DNA of 64,000 nt, taken from NCBI RefSeq assembly GCF_932294415.1, contig NC_065545.1, forward strand, positions 42,508,327 to 42,572,326, read 5' to 3'. This document shows, one piece after another, positions 23,348 to 35,858 of the stretch. The position numbers and the translations under genes were made by a program. This DNA is from Quercus robur. Taxonomy: Eukaryota > Streptophyta > Magnoliopsida > Fagales > Fagaceae. The notes under the pieces were generated by a model. The model ran no database searches and had not been told where the DNA came from. It worked only from the letters and a program-made list of their open reading frames with translations. Each line of letters opens with the position of its first letter. The first letter of the stretch is position 1.

Positions 23348-26300
23348 TGTAATAATTTAGTAGTGTATTATGTGTTTGGATGTTACAGTTGTTAATGAAA
23401 ACGTATTCATTCATGAATTAGTTGGAATGCCTCTGTGTAATATTTGTTGAATTTGTTAATTCCTCTTCATATTGTTAATTCCTTTAATTTTTACTTATGA
23501 TGTATCCAATTCCTTCCCCTCTTCGCTATTGGATTTGAAATTCATTTCTTATGAACTTGGATATATGGTCGTGTGGTGTTAGGGTTTCTTTTCGTTGTGG
23601 TTGTAGTGTTTGGCAAAGAGAAGCTCTTAAACTTGGATAGGGTAGTTTATATATTGTTAGATATTAAAATAAGTTATTTTACCCAAATATTGATATGGCT
23701 AGGACTGAAACCATTATTCTGAAACTAGGTTTATATCATACCATATAGATTTGAACCAACTATCATGTTAAGAAATAGGTATGGTTAGGATCGAAACTAG
23801 TATTCCAAAACTAGGCTTAGGTCATACCATATTGATTTGAATCAACTATCACGATAAGAAGTAAGTATGGGGAGCTAATCCACTCGAGCCTAGTCCTAGT
23901 TCAAAAAGGAACACCTGTACAAGTGAATATACCTACCCCTCCAAATATACACACTCAAATCACCTTCGTTTTGTTCACCAATGCAATACATTGTTTGAGC
24001 TTAGCGTGTCTAATAATCGAGCTTAAGCTTGTGATTAGATTTGACTTGTTTGCAAACAAACGTTTCCAAGCAGTGTTTTTCGCAACTGTTAATATCAGTA
24101 GGCTCATCTACAGTCAAACCTAAACACACACCAAGATTGAGTTTGACAATGAGTTGGCGCGTGGATATCACTGCATCCCTTCTGCTTGTGATCGGGGTGA
24201 CCTGTTTTAATTTTTTTATACAGAGGAGTCAGTGTTGAGGTTCTTGACCCAGTAAAAAAATGGAAAAATGAAACTGACTGTTGGTTTTCTACGCAACCTT
24301 CCTCTAGAAAATATACTCGCCACGCTCTTCTGTAAAGCGTGTGTAGTAAACAAAGCCCTCTTTTGGGAACTGCCCAAATGGATTTTTCCACTTATGGTGA
24401 TTTCTACAGTTTTACGCTCTTTTCACTGGCACCATAAATGGAAGAGCACTCATATAGAGTCTCGTAAAAATTAATAAACAAACAATGTCAATTTGAACTG
24501 TGGCCCATTTTTGTAAGTGAAAGTTTGGTTTACCCCATTAAACTCATATTTAACCCTTTTAATTAGTTCATTGATTAATTTAATTAGTGCTGGGCCTGCT
24601 GGCTTATAATCAGTGTACAAGTGGTGGTCAACTTTAATCCATCCAAACATGTGGGTTTGTGTTATTGATTTTCTGATTATGGAAAGACTAATATGTTATC
24701 ATGTGATCATAACAGAAGAGATATGGCATTTACCAAAAAATTATATTTTGCTATTGGTGTCATAGCTGTTAAGCTTCAAAGTCATAGGATACTATAGAAG
24801 GAAAGGATTTAAAGCAAGCTCTTCCAATCCATGACTAATTATGTTTTTATTTTCACTTTGATACACTGTCATATCATGGCTTTAACAGCATTTTCTCTTT
24901 CAAGATATTTATATTAATTTATTTTTGAGGACTCATGTTTAATGTGTATATCATTTGGTGGGGACATTGTAAAAAATAAAAATTTAAAAACATAACCTCA
25001 TCTTTTAAAGTAATTTTTATACAAGACTACCGTGCACTATTATGATGATTGAAGGTAAATGTTAAACAATTATTTTTACATTAATTCATCACTTTAAAGT
25101 TATGGTGATATTAATAGAAACGTCATGTCTCTAGACTCTTTTTTCTTTTTGATAATTTGATAGCTAAAAAGAGATTTGAATTATGTACGTATTTGTTAGA
25201 AATATCAAGAAATGTAAGTTAAATTACAAAATTTTTATAATAATAGCCTCATTAAGGACTCGATAGTACATATGGCACTGCTTATTGTTGCTACATAACA
25301 TGGGGTTGATGAGAATAGAACAAAAAGACTCCCTTTCTTTTATTTATTTATTTATTTTTTAGTTACAAGGCAACGACCATGACTTTCTCCTCTAAAAATC
25401 ATCAAAACCCAATTTTGAAAATTTTCTCTTGGAAACATTTTCTCTTCATATTCACTAGGAGAAAAACTGTCTTTCTTTTCGGATCACGAATTTATTAGCC
25501 CTAAGGTTTTTTTGTAGGGGGGTTATTAGCCCTAAGGTCTTTTTTTAGGGGGATTATCATCATAACTATAGGGTAGTTTGATCATAATTATGTCGCACTT
25601 ATTTATAATGTCATTTTTGAAATTTGGATCAAATGATGTTGATTTTGCCAATTGCGTTCTTCAAATGCAGATATAGATTGACAGTGATGGTAACCAGCAA
25701 GACTATAGATTAAAGAACCCGTGTATTAGGCAATTTGCTTCGCACTAAGCTCCCCTCCAATCAGCCAAGACTATGCCTATTGGCTAGAAATACCTTTTTT
25801 GTCTCCGTTTTCCGTGAAACACCCTATCTCTTCGGCATCTTTGGAATGCCCTATCATTTCTCTCTCTTTACCAAGTCTGATAATAGAAAATAATCATGGC
25901 TTGTTTTTGTAAATATTTTTTGTTTTACCTAACCAACTTTATAATATGCCAATCCAAACTTTATCTTTTTTTTCTTTGGATAATTAGATTGATTAGGAAA
26001 GAGATTTGAATCTTAAATGTCTTATTTGAAAACAGTAATTGAGTTATGAGACTCTTGACAATTTTAATTGAACTTAAAACTGAGAGATATAAATCAATTT
26101 GAACCGAGCCAAGTATACATGTGTAAGTTCTTAAAGTTCGGCTGATCAAGCTTAAATTTTTCTGTCACGAATTATCTATGAACCTGATTACAGGAAAGTG
26201 AAATAGGCATGTCTTGCCAGGTTAGGTCATATAGCCTTAATTCAAATTGGGTATGTACTAAAACATGATCCCACTCCTCCATATTATTGTAAAAACAATT

Positions 26301-27532
26301 TCTAAACAATTACAGTACTCTCAATAAACAACATGCCAGTATTAGACATTTATAGGATCATAGTGGTCAGACTTTCGGTATGGGTTAGTTTAATATGAAT
26401 GCTTTTGATTAGAGTGCCTTTTCCATTTGTGGCCTACTGTTCACAATTTTGCTATAAATGGAGGATTTTTTTATTTTTTTTTATTTTTTATTTTTTTCAG
26501 TTTACCAATTGAAAACCGTAATAAAGAAAAATCAACAACCAAAACCTCACCCGTTCATTAAGTAATTAGCTGTATCTAGGGACACCAGTACTCACTGCTA
26601 GCTAGGACCATATGACAAAGCTTATATAAATTTTTTTTTTTTTTTTTGAGAAGAAAAGCTTATATAATTTTAATGTAATAATGGCATGAGGTAAGCTGAT
26701 TACATCACCATCCTTAACTTGTTCTTTGATATTTATGGGCCCATTTTATTGTGTCCTTCATTAAGTCATTACCCCAATTATGTTGCATGAAACATTCCAC
26801 CCTTTCTCCAAGTCTGATGGTGGATAGTACTCATCCTATAGCTGAACGAGTCCTGAATATCTTATTATTAGATATTTTTGAAAGTTGAAACCCCTATAGA
26901 AAGGGACATTCTAACCAAAGACATAAGTTGCATACATACAGACAGAAGACAGACAGACCCTACACAAAAAAGATGGAACCACAGTGGGTGGAGACTAGAG
27001 AAGAAGAGAGAAACCTTTCTTTCTTCCCAAACATCATTAAAATTGAAAACCCATTTATCATATGTCAAAACACTTGATTTTTTGTACCTCAGTTGCTTAT
27101 AACATGCAATACAAGCCAACTGTCTAAACCCACCAACACAAAAAAGGTGTCATTAAAAACATAGACGTCAAAAGCAAATTAAAATTTTTCGTTTTCTTTT
27201 TCTTATTGTATTTATTTACATGACTTGTAGCAGATTGTAAATATACCAAAGTCTAGCTTTTTATTGGTTCATTTATGGGGGTTTTAAAATCATCTTTAAT
27301 ATCTTACCTTCATGATCTTAATTACCATAGGTCCTAACCCAGCTCAATTCTAACAAAAATTGCGACATTTAATATAAAGTTTTCTTCTGGCTATCTTGGT
27401 GCATGCAACGTGTATATGGTTGAATTATTGTAAAGGGTTCAGAACCCAAAAATGTTTCACTTACATTTTATGCAATTGATTGTTGTCTATAGTTAACACT
27501 TTTTTTGTTTTGTAAAGTTGTTAGACGCAGGA
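23348..27532. other. CACTA interior between TNP2 and TNP1-like gene
   Basis: About 4.2 kb of AT-rich DNA. A local imperfect repeat (TATGGTTAGGATCGAAAC-type, near 23690 and 23777) and a doubled TTATTAGCCCTAAGGT (25494, 25522) are visible. No domain or RNA gene recognised; this span is probably TNP2 3' flank plus acquired DNA. Confidence 0.4.
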
Positions 27533-30500
27533 ATGGGTAAGAAACACCGATTGCCAGTTGTAGAAGTCGGCGAAGGACCCTCGAGTTCACGACAGAGAGG
27601 GGAGGAGCTACAAGCCGCCCATACTAGTGATGCTGGGTCACAACCCACAGGTAGTTTACATATCTTGAAATGTAACGTTTGATATTTATTACTGTTGTAA
27701 CTAATTTTTCGGTCGTTTGCTGCAGGAAAGGAGAGGGACCATCCATTGACAATTGTGCAAGTTGGCCAAGGTTCATCACGCTCACGAGACATCATGCAGG
27801 AGGAGTTAAGGGCCGCCTATGATGCTGAGCACGCAAGATGGGAGGAAGGAGATGATGATGATGATGATGAGACACAGCCGCCTTCTGCAGGTAGTTATTC
27901 GTACAGTGTAAATTATTCTTAGGGTAACACTTTTATGTTTGCTGTTAATGACTAAACACTCTAACCACCTATATCTTTAACCTTATGTTTATATGGTTTC
28001 AATTTTTTAGTAGTTTTGACTTGATACATACTTTAATTATTCAAGTAAAATGAAATTTACTAATTGAATGAATTAAAATTCACACAATGATCCAAAAATT
28101 TAAAATGTATAAATAAGATTAACAATTTTTTTATCTCTTTTGGTTCACTAAAGTTCCTTTTTTTTTTTTGTAATAAAAAAAAAAATTCAATAGGAGAAGT
28201 TAAAGATTTTGAGACATGAAGAATTTCAAACATTACTACCTCTTCCCCATCTTGCAATTGTAATAAGATACATGATATAGCTCCCTTCTTCGAATGCGTT
28301 AAATGATGTCTCATGCTTCCTTGCGCTCTTGTGCATTAGAAATTTCAATGATTTTTAAGATTGAGTCATCTAATTGCACTTTCAGAGAAACTATGTCAGT
28401 GCTGTAAAGTAAAACCTAGAAGTTTGATGATAATGTGTAAAGTTCAAACCGTCCAAAATTCTGCTGGTTGATGAATTGGTGATGCAATTTGAAGAAAATC
28501 ATTTGCTTTTAACAGAGCATCAACAACCATGAGTTCTATTGCCTAACAAAGGATCACTGTCAAATTTAATTCATTAAGTGTTCAAATACAGATTAAAGAC
28601 ATCTATGCTGGAACTACTATTTTTAAGTTCCACATTAACAAATGTAGTTGGGATTTCATGACCCAACTATTCAATTCTTGGATTATAACATTAGTATTCC
28701 AAACAACCTAAAGCATAGTTTCTGGCAGCAACCACAAACTTATATTGGCATGAGAAGAGAACCTACCTTATAGCCTTAAACACCTGCCAATACTCTCCCA
28801 TGAAAATGAAGACAATTGAACCTTTCATTTTTAATTGAGGAGACTCAAAGCAAAGAAGCAAACAACTAAGATAGCTTAGCTCAGTTGTACATCTCCACAA
28901 GAAGAAGATATAGGGTCAACTATAAATATATATATATATATATATATATAATAGAAATTCATTAATTATTACAAACAGCTGTACATTGGAGGCATTAAGA
29001 CTTGTGCTGATTATCAAAAATTAAACTGCAATATTTGTGCAGAGTGCACATCAGAAATCTAAGTCATACGCTTAAAAAACTATTCCATAATTATGTTCAT
29101 TATAATATTTTTCAACAAGCTAATAAAACCTATAAGCATATGTAAATGAGTTGATGTGCTGTAGCAAATTTTAGACTTCCTAACACAATTCTTGTTTCAT
29201 TAACTCCAAATACAAATACAAATCTCCCTCTTCCCTCACTAAGCTTGAGAAAACTCTTAATTTTATTTTTCATTTTATCATTAAAAATTTCTGAAAATAT
29301 ATTTTAAACTACTGCTCTTACTGCATTTTAATTAACTTTTCCCTTCTGTTTCTAAGAAAAAAAAAAAAAACACACTTTTCCCTTGTAAAAATGTGCAGTT
29401 TGCACAGTATAGAAATCAGTTTTTAATTTTATGATGGATATATTTAGATCTAAACAAAAGAACACAATTAATGTTGGGGGGACATTACCTTATGTAATGG
29501 TAAAGTCACGGGGTGGTCACAGGGGCGGCACCAAGTGAAGATTAGGGGGTTGAAAACTTTAAATAAACCATCTGAGCTGGCCAAAAAAGAAAAAGAAAAA
29601 GAAAAAAAGTATAAGAGCTAAATAAAAAAAAAAAAGAATTATGTATAATATTTTTAAAATATTTTTTTGACCCTTTGAAATAAAATTTTGAACTCCTGAT
29701 CCCAAACTTTTTTAAATTCAACAGATAAAATGAGCTTAAATATGATTATCTAGACAATATCTTAGCATTTTTAAACATTAAATGCAAAAAGCCCAACAAA
29801 AACCAATTTGATCTAAAATCTAGGGGAAAAAAATAGTAAGCCCAACATCAAAAGTAGAAAATTTGTTGACCTTAAACTTCAAGAAAATTTTCTGTATGGT
29901 TCTCTGCTTTTGAATTTCTTATTTCCTTCTTTGTATTCTGCTTTCATGTCTTGGTATTTAGCTTATGCTTCTGCTCCATTTATCTTTCATTTTTTTTTTA
30001 TGCTCTGTTGATGCTGTTTTCAAATGGGTTTTCTGGTTGGTTTGTATGAAGGGATTTTTCTTGGTATCTGATGGAGTTTTCAGTGTTGGGTTTACAGTGA
30101 CTATTTTTGGGTCTTCCTGAGAATTGTTAAGGGTTTGACAGTGGGGTTTTGGCTGTAGTTCCAGTGGGATTTTTCTTGGCTTATTTTAGGATATTTGTAG
30201 TGAGAGTTTTGGAGGATTTGCTGGGTTATTTTCAGTGGGGGTTGAGATTGTCGATTTTGGGGTTGATTTTATGGGTTAAAACAGGGATATTTATGGTTCT
30301 ATTTGGGTTTGCAAGGGCATTGTTTTTGGGTATTTTTGGTGGTGTTCTTGGCTGGGAATTTGGGTGTTTCTCTATAAAGTTTGTAGGGGTTTAGAGCTGG
30401 GTTTTTGGTTGGATTTCTATATGATTGAGGGATTCTTGCAGGTTTTGTTTGTGAGAAGGTTTTTTTGTGTATTTTCTGGGTTTTGATAGTTTTTGTAGTG

Positions 30501-33500
30501 TGTCTGGGAGTTTGGGTGTTTCTCTGTGGAGAGGGTAGAGACGTGTGTGAAAAATATTGAGGTAACTTGATTTGCATGGGAGGCCTTACTTATTTTTTAG
30601 TAAAAGATGGTGAGGTCGCGTGGGATGGGAGATCGCTTTTTCTTTGGCATTTGGCCAGCTTGCAATTTGTTGAGGGTATGGAAAATATTTGGTTGTGCAT
30701 GGAACCAAATTGGCTGTGCAAACTTGGGGTTAAGGACAAAATTTGTTAAATCTTCTCCTAGATGGGTTCTAGAAGAAGTGAGATTTAGGGAAATGATCCA
30801 ATTAAGTACCACCACTTGACATAATTAGGGACCAAATCAATTTCAAATGTGCACTTCTTTAAGCAATTAATAAAAAGCAAAGCCTAAAATGGTGATGACC
30901 CGAATTTTTTTTTTTTTTGAGAAACGGTGATGACCCGATTTAATAGAATTGGAGTTGTTCCTCGGAAAAGTAAATGAATTTCTAAGGAACACAAACTCCA
31001 ATAAAATTGGACTCAATAAATATAGTGGCACACATTTCATGCAAAATCAAGTAATACTAAGAAGGGAAATGGTAATGAGTGTCCTGAAGTAAATTTTACT
31101 AAACTTCTTTGGAGTTTGGGTTCATATCAACTAAGTTCAACACTTTTAAAAACAACTAATTCGGTCTCTAAAGGATATTTTTATTCCTAACTCCATTTAG
31201 CACAGTTACTTTTATCTCATATTTTGTTCACTGTGGATGTGTAACGTCCTTGTCATCAGAGAAAAAACAAAAAGAAAAGAGGGGGTCAAGTCAGATTTTT
31301 AGTTCGCACGTGCCCCCCACCTAACACCACTCCCCATCACTCATTTTCACCCACCTCTCTTCTCTCTTTTGGCTGGCTGTCTCTTTTCTGTCTTTCATTT
31401 TCTTTCTTTTATCTTTACTTAAACACACACACGCACACACTCACTTCCACACTCACCCACCGGCCTCCACTCCAAAGCAATCAATCCTCACCATCATTTT
31501 TTCGACAAGATCACCAGAAAAATACTTAGGAACCCCAAAGCATCTTCATCACTTTATTTGAGGTAAAAGTTCTAATTTCTTTTGATGGGTATTATGTTCT
31601 TGTTTGAGGTTATTTTACCCAAGCTGTAATAATGATATTCATGTGATTTACGAGCTTTGGAAATGATATTCAACTTGGCTATGCATGTACATGACACTGG
31701 CAGTAATGGTGTTACCAATATTATAGGTATTATGGTTGAATTATATGCAACTTACATATATTTTTTGGATAAAAACAGTTTTTTATTTTTGAAAGGGATA
31801 AAAACAGCTTTTAGATAGAGACATCGACTTATTTGTTATTATCAGTTTCTTTAAGTATCAAAATCTCCACATTTACAAAGATCACATATATCATGTTAGT
31901 TGAGCACTTGAGCTATATACAGTGACTTCTCTGTAATTGTGAACTTTGAAATTTCATTCTCTCTAATAATGGTTTACTATATGCAGACGATTTGGTCCAA
32001 GAAACCGCACCATCCAATGAGGGGCGTGCAGAAGATTCAGTTCGGGAAGCCCCAATATCCAATAATATAAATAAAAAACGTGGAATAACACTAATGCAGC
32101 GTATATGGGCTCTTCCACCGAACAAGAAACTTGTATGTGGGTTAAATGGGAGCAAGCAACCGGTTGGGGAAAGCGGGCAAACATTCAAAAGGTGGTTGGG
32201 CACCTTATGCATCTGCCGCAACTATTGCCCACTTATGCCTGCTACTTGGACGCATGTCGACCGTAAATGCAAAGAAGACGCCTGGGTAGAGATAGAGGTT
32301 GTATCAAATTAAGATACTTTTAATTGTTATGTATAGTCGTGTATGTGCTAAATGGCATTTTCAGTAGGGTGAATTATTGCACTATGCTAACTCAATTTTT
32401 GCATTTCAGAAAAAGTGGATCATTGACCCAGAAATTATCAGACCAGCTAATCAAATGAACTGGGCAATGCACTTATTAGGGGAGTTGAGAAGGAACCGAA
32501 GGAGTAAGTTAAAAAAAAAAATGCTACCCAAAAGATGCGTTAAAAGAAGATGTTTATGAAAAGAAACCATCTTGGGCTGACGAGCAGGACTATCGCGCAC
32601 TAGTTGACTATTGGTTTGATTCTAAAACGAAGGTTGCGCTATTTTCTTGCTCTATTATCTTTTAGTGGTAATATACATATGATGGGGTATTTGGATATAC
32701 CGAGTACAGTGTTTTAACTGATTTGTTTGTTTTAATTTGTTGGCGGGAATGTGTAAAGGAATTAGTGGATACGAACAAGAGAAGTCGTTCGTTTCAGACG
32801 GATATAGCGAGGACAGGGCCTATAAGTTTTGCACAAACTGCTGACAATATGGTAAGAAATGCATTATACAACAACTAGCCAAGTTTTAATGCTCTACTAT
32901 TTTAATTGAACTTGTGACATATTGGTGGTATCAATAAATTCTAGTTGTATTTATTTATTTATTTTGTTGTTGAAAGAACATGGTCGATTCGAATTCATGG
33001 AAATTAAAATAGATTTTGTCGGCGTGAGTTTAGCATTGAGGAAGGGCTTGCATGGAGATGACAGTAATGGTGGCAATGCCCAACGTTGTCGTAGGGTCCA
33101 AACTAAGCAATCCACAATTTCATTACTGTAATAATACAAACTTCTTGGTTTAGAATTAATCAATATTAAAAAATCACAAAAGAGTTTCCGTACATATTGT
33201 TTGGTTGAATTAAAATTATTATGTGTGATGAATCTGAAGAGTTTGAAGAAACTAGTTTACTGATCATATGCACAGTGTTGGGGTAAGGAAGACTTGGCTT
33301 TTTTGCATGTTTATGACTGTTAATAGACATTTCTTGTGATGTTTCCTGTTTTTGATTAGTGATTTCATTAATATTTATGTTTGCCACTTTGTTAGCAAGA
33401 GTTTGGTTTGGTATATAGCAATTGGGATGCATATAGGCAGGGGGTTGTAGCTGCGTTTAAAACGTGGCTATGGAGTAATTGTAAAAATATTTAGGGGGTT

Positions 33501-34644
33501 GTAGCTGCATTAAAATGTGGCTATAGACAAATTCTAAAAATAGTTAGGGGGTTATAGCCGCGTTTTAAACGTGGCTATAGGTAACAGATATAACCACATT
33601 TAAGAAACGTGGCTATAGTTGTGGCATATAGTTATGGCCACACTTTTTCAAACGTTACCTCTTATAAAATGGCTATTTTATTAAATCTAATATTATAAGA
33701 GTGTTGGTACCAAAAACCGCTTGATACAAAGCATTCACATGAAGAAAACAACTCGTCTTTTTGAACGTAATAAACTACATGTTTACGAAATTTGTTTTAT
33801 GGTTATATTGCATGTTATGTTCCAAATTCCATTTGCTATGTTTGGTTGTCGCTTCATACCAACATAAATTTTCACTATTGTAATGAGACTGTTGAATATG
33901 ATGTAGGCAAAAGAAAACGGCCAAGCAGTGGAGCGTGCAGATGTTTTCATAAAAGCATACTGCACGAAAGATGGGACTCCTATTAGTAATGAAGTGCGAG
34001 ACAAGATTGTAAGCCTATATCATAACCTATTTATTTTCTAATTTGTGCGTGAAATGTTTATATGAAAACAGGATAAAATGAAAGAAATTTTAAACAACGG
34101 GGGCAAGCTAGTAGGAGACCATCGCGATGGAATTCTCTGGGCAAAAGATGATGCGTTCGCTCAAGTGATGGGCAAAGAACGTTCTGGACGTGTCCGTGGG
34201 GTCGGTTTTGGACCAACCCCATCAGGAAGAAGTGGGTCCAACCTTCCATGTGTGCCTGGGCCGTCGTCCACTGAAACGGCCCAACGAATGACTGCATTGG
34301 AAAATTCGATGAGGGACCAACTTGCTGACTCAGAGCAAAGGCATCAGCAGCAACTGGCCGAAGCACTGGCCAAAGCAAAGCGGGAGTCAGATGCACGGCA
34401 TGAGCAGCAACTAGCCGAAGCACTGGCCGAAGCAAAGCGAGAGTCAGATGCACGGCATGAGCAGAAACTGGCCGAAGCAATGCGCGAATCAGAAACACGG
34501 CATCAACAGCAGCTGGACGAAACAAAGCGGGAAATGGCCGATACAAAGCGGAGAATGGATGAAATAGTAGCCTTCTTACAAAAGAACATGCCAACCAATT
34601 TAAGTGTAAGCGGTTATTCAGGTAATACAAACTTTGCGTTTTAG
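27533..34644 (+). CDS. TNP1-like CACTA accessory protein, seven exons
   Basis: Belongs to the plant Ptta/En/Spm transposase group, thought to bind subterminal repeats. Exons 27533-27650, 27726-27890, 31987-32297, 32410-32632, 32759-32851, 33907-34008 and 34072-34644, all with GT/AG sites and phases that fit except exon 4. Exons 1 and 2 encode duplicated segments (VVEVGEGPSSSR and IVQVGQGSSRSR). Exons 3-4 hold the conserved block (GESGQTFKRWLGTLC, then RPANQMNWAMHLLGELRRNRR), exon 5 RTGPISFAQTADNM. Exon 7 has RVRGVGFGPTPSG and a coiled coil of three RHxQQLAEALA-type repeats. Total about 527 aa. Exon 4 is out of frame by one base near an A-run at 32513-32522 (the frame resumes as KEDVYEKKPSWADEQDYRALV), a mutation or a homopolymer error. 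A 4.1-kb second intron is unusually long. Confidence 0.82.
27891..31986. other. 4.1-kb intron of the TNP1-like gene, with acquired DNA
   Basis: It holds a T/G-rich stretch (29.9-30.55 kb) and a CT/CA-rich, leader-like stretch (31.28-31.57 kb: TCTCTTTTCTGTCTTTC, then ACACACACGCACACACTC). The latter ends TTTGAGGTAAAAG like a 5' UTR donor site and looks like the promoter and leader of a host gene, so captured gene-start DNA is plausible; no coding exon was recognised. A (TA)n tract lies near 28925, and 29522 begins CAGGGGCGGCACC like a hAT end without a partner. Confidence 0.35.
33436..33660. repeat. CACTA subterminal-type repeats inside intron 5 of the TNP1-like gene
   Basis: Several copies of GTAGCTGCGTTTAAAACGTGGCTATGG-type units (written here as GTAGCTGCGTTT and AACGTGGCTAT) spaced by about 50 bp. 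Their CTATAG/GCCGCGTTT wording is closer to the small CACTA at 41616 than to the GGCCTAAG wording of the host element's own ends. Likely a remnant of a second, related CACTA, or an internal copy of the ends. Confidence 0.6.
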
Positions 34645-35039
34645 TTAATGAAACTTGCGTGTTTATTGCAATATTATGTGCTACTAATTTTGCGTATATA
34701 ATATTTTCAGGATAGCGCAACATCATAGTATAATATCTTCGTGGACTCTTCATGGACTCTTCATGTATAATTGTTTGGATATTCGGAATATTGTAACTTT
34801 GTGGATATTGAAAATATTGTAAACATAATTGTAATATTGTTTGGACTCTTCGTGGACTCTTCATGTATAGTTGTTTGGATATTTCTTTAGAGAAAATTAA
34901 TGCTTGAGAAAATTCTTACTTGATATTTTGTTGGAATTCTGGGTTGTTATTAGAGATATTTTGTTGAAATTTTGTATGTTTGACAGGTTTGTAAAAATCT
35001 GCCCAGAAAAAGGAAATAAAAAGGAAAAAAAAAAATACT

Positions 35040-35705
35040 ATAGCCACGTTTTTAAAACGATAAAAACGTGGCTATAGACCAATTCATAATAAGAATTCGG
35101 GGGGCTTAGGCCGCACTTAAAACGCGGCCTAACGTTGTAATCTTGGGCCGCGTTTTAAACGCGGCCTAAGAGCAGAACCTTAGGCCGCGTTTTAAGTGCG
35201 GCCTAAGCCTGAACCTTAGGCCACGGTTAAAACACGGCTTAAATGAGTGTCACAGGCCGTCACAATGGGAGGTACGGCCGCACTTTTTAAACGCGGCCTA
35301 AGGTTCAACCTTGGGCTGCGTTTTAAACGTGGCCTAAGGTTCAACCTTGGGCTGCGTTTTAAACGTGGCCTAAGGTTCAACCTTAGGCTGCGTTTAAAAC
35401 GCGGCCTAAGGTAAAGGCTTAGGCCGCGTTTAAAACGCGGCCTAAGCCCGTACCCTTAGGCCGCGTTTTAAACGGGGCTATAGGACTCGGGCTTGGGCCG
35501 CGGTTAAAAAGTGCGGCCATAGGACCATCAGTCCTATAGTCACGGGTTTTAGGCCACATTAGAAACCGTGGCCTAAAAAAACGTGGCTATAGGCTATAGC
35601 CACTTTTTTTGCCATATAGCCGCGTTTTATAAACGCGGCCAGAGGACCTTTTTGCCATATAGCCGCGTTTTATAAACGCGGCCAGAGGACCTTTTTTTTG
35701 TAGTG
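35040..35705. repeat. right subterminal repeats of the CACTA
   Basis: At least fifteen copies of GGCCGCGTTTTAAACGCGGCC-like motifs (shown as GCCGCGTTTT and AAACGCGGCC), often paired as palindromes. Near the tip TTGCCATATAGCCGCG occurs twice, about 43 bp apart. The motif matches the left end, supporting the 8680-35705 pairing. Confidence 0.9.
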
Positions 35706-35820
35706 TTGGAATCAAAAATTTGGTAAGGGTCTAGCTACTCTCACCTTAGAATCCATAATTTCTTCAGGGAATCTTAAGAAGTTGGTTTTGTGGTTTGTAA
35801 AATTGGAAAGCTTGTAAGTC

Positions 35821-35858
<38 letters not shown>

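Larger units (their letters stand above)
8680..35705 (+). mobile_element. 27-kb CACTA (En/Spm) transposon, structurally complete
   Basis: The left end CACTACAAAACGCGGG (8680) and the right end TTTTTTTTGTAGTG (to 35705) form the CACTA TIR. Both are flanked by the 3-bp duplication TTG (8677-8679, 35706-35708), as CACTA elements make. GCCGCGTTT/AAACGCGGC subterminal repeats line both ends. Inside are a plus-strand TNP2 transposase, a plus-strand TNP1-like gene, an antisense EIL pseudogene and several nested MITEs. At about 27 kb it is large for the superfamily, mostly through captured and inserted DNA and a 4.1-kb intron. Both transposition genes carry a small number of lesions, so present autonomy is doubtful. 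Confidence 0.93.

Noticed and set aside
29522-29570. CAGGGGCGGCACC, a possible hAT end in the TNP1-like intron
   Set aside because: No matching right end or 8-bp duplication could be found.
34058-34864. 268-codon minus-strand ORF
   Set aside because: Antisense of the last TNP1-like exon; its repeats mirror the coiled-coil codons.
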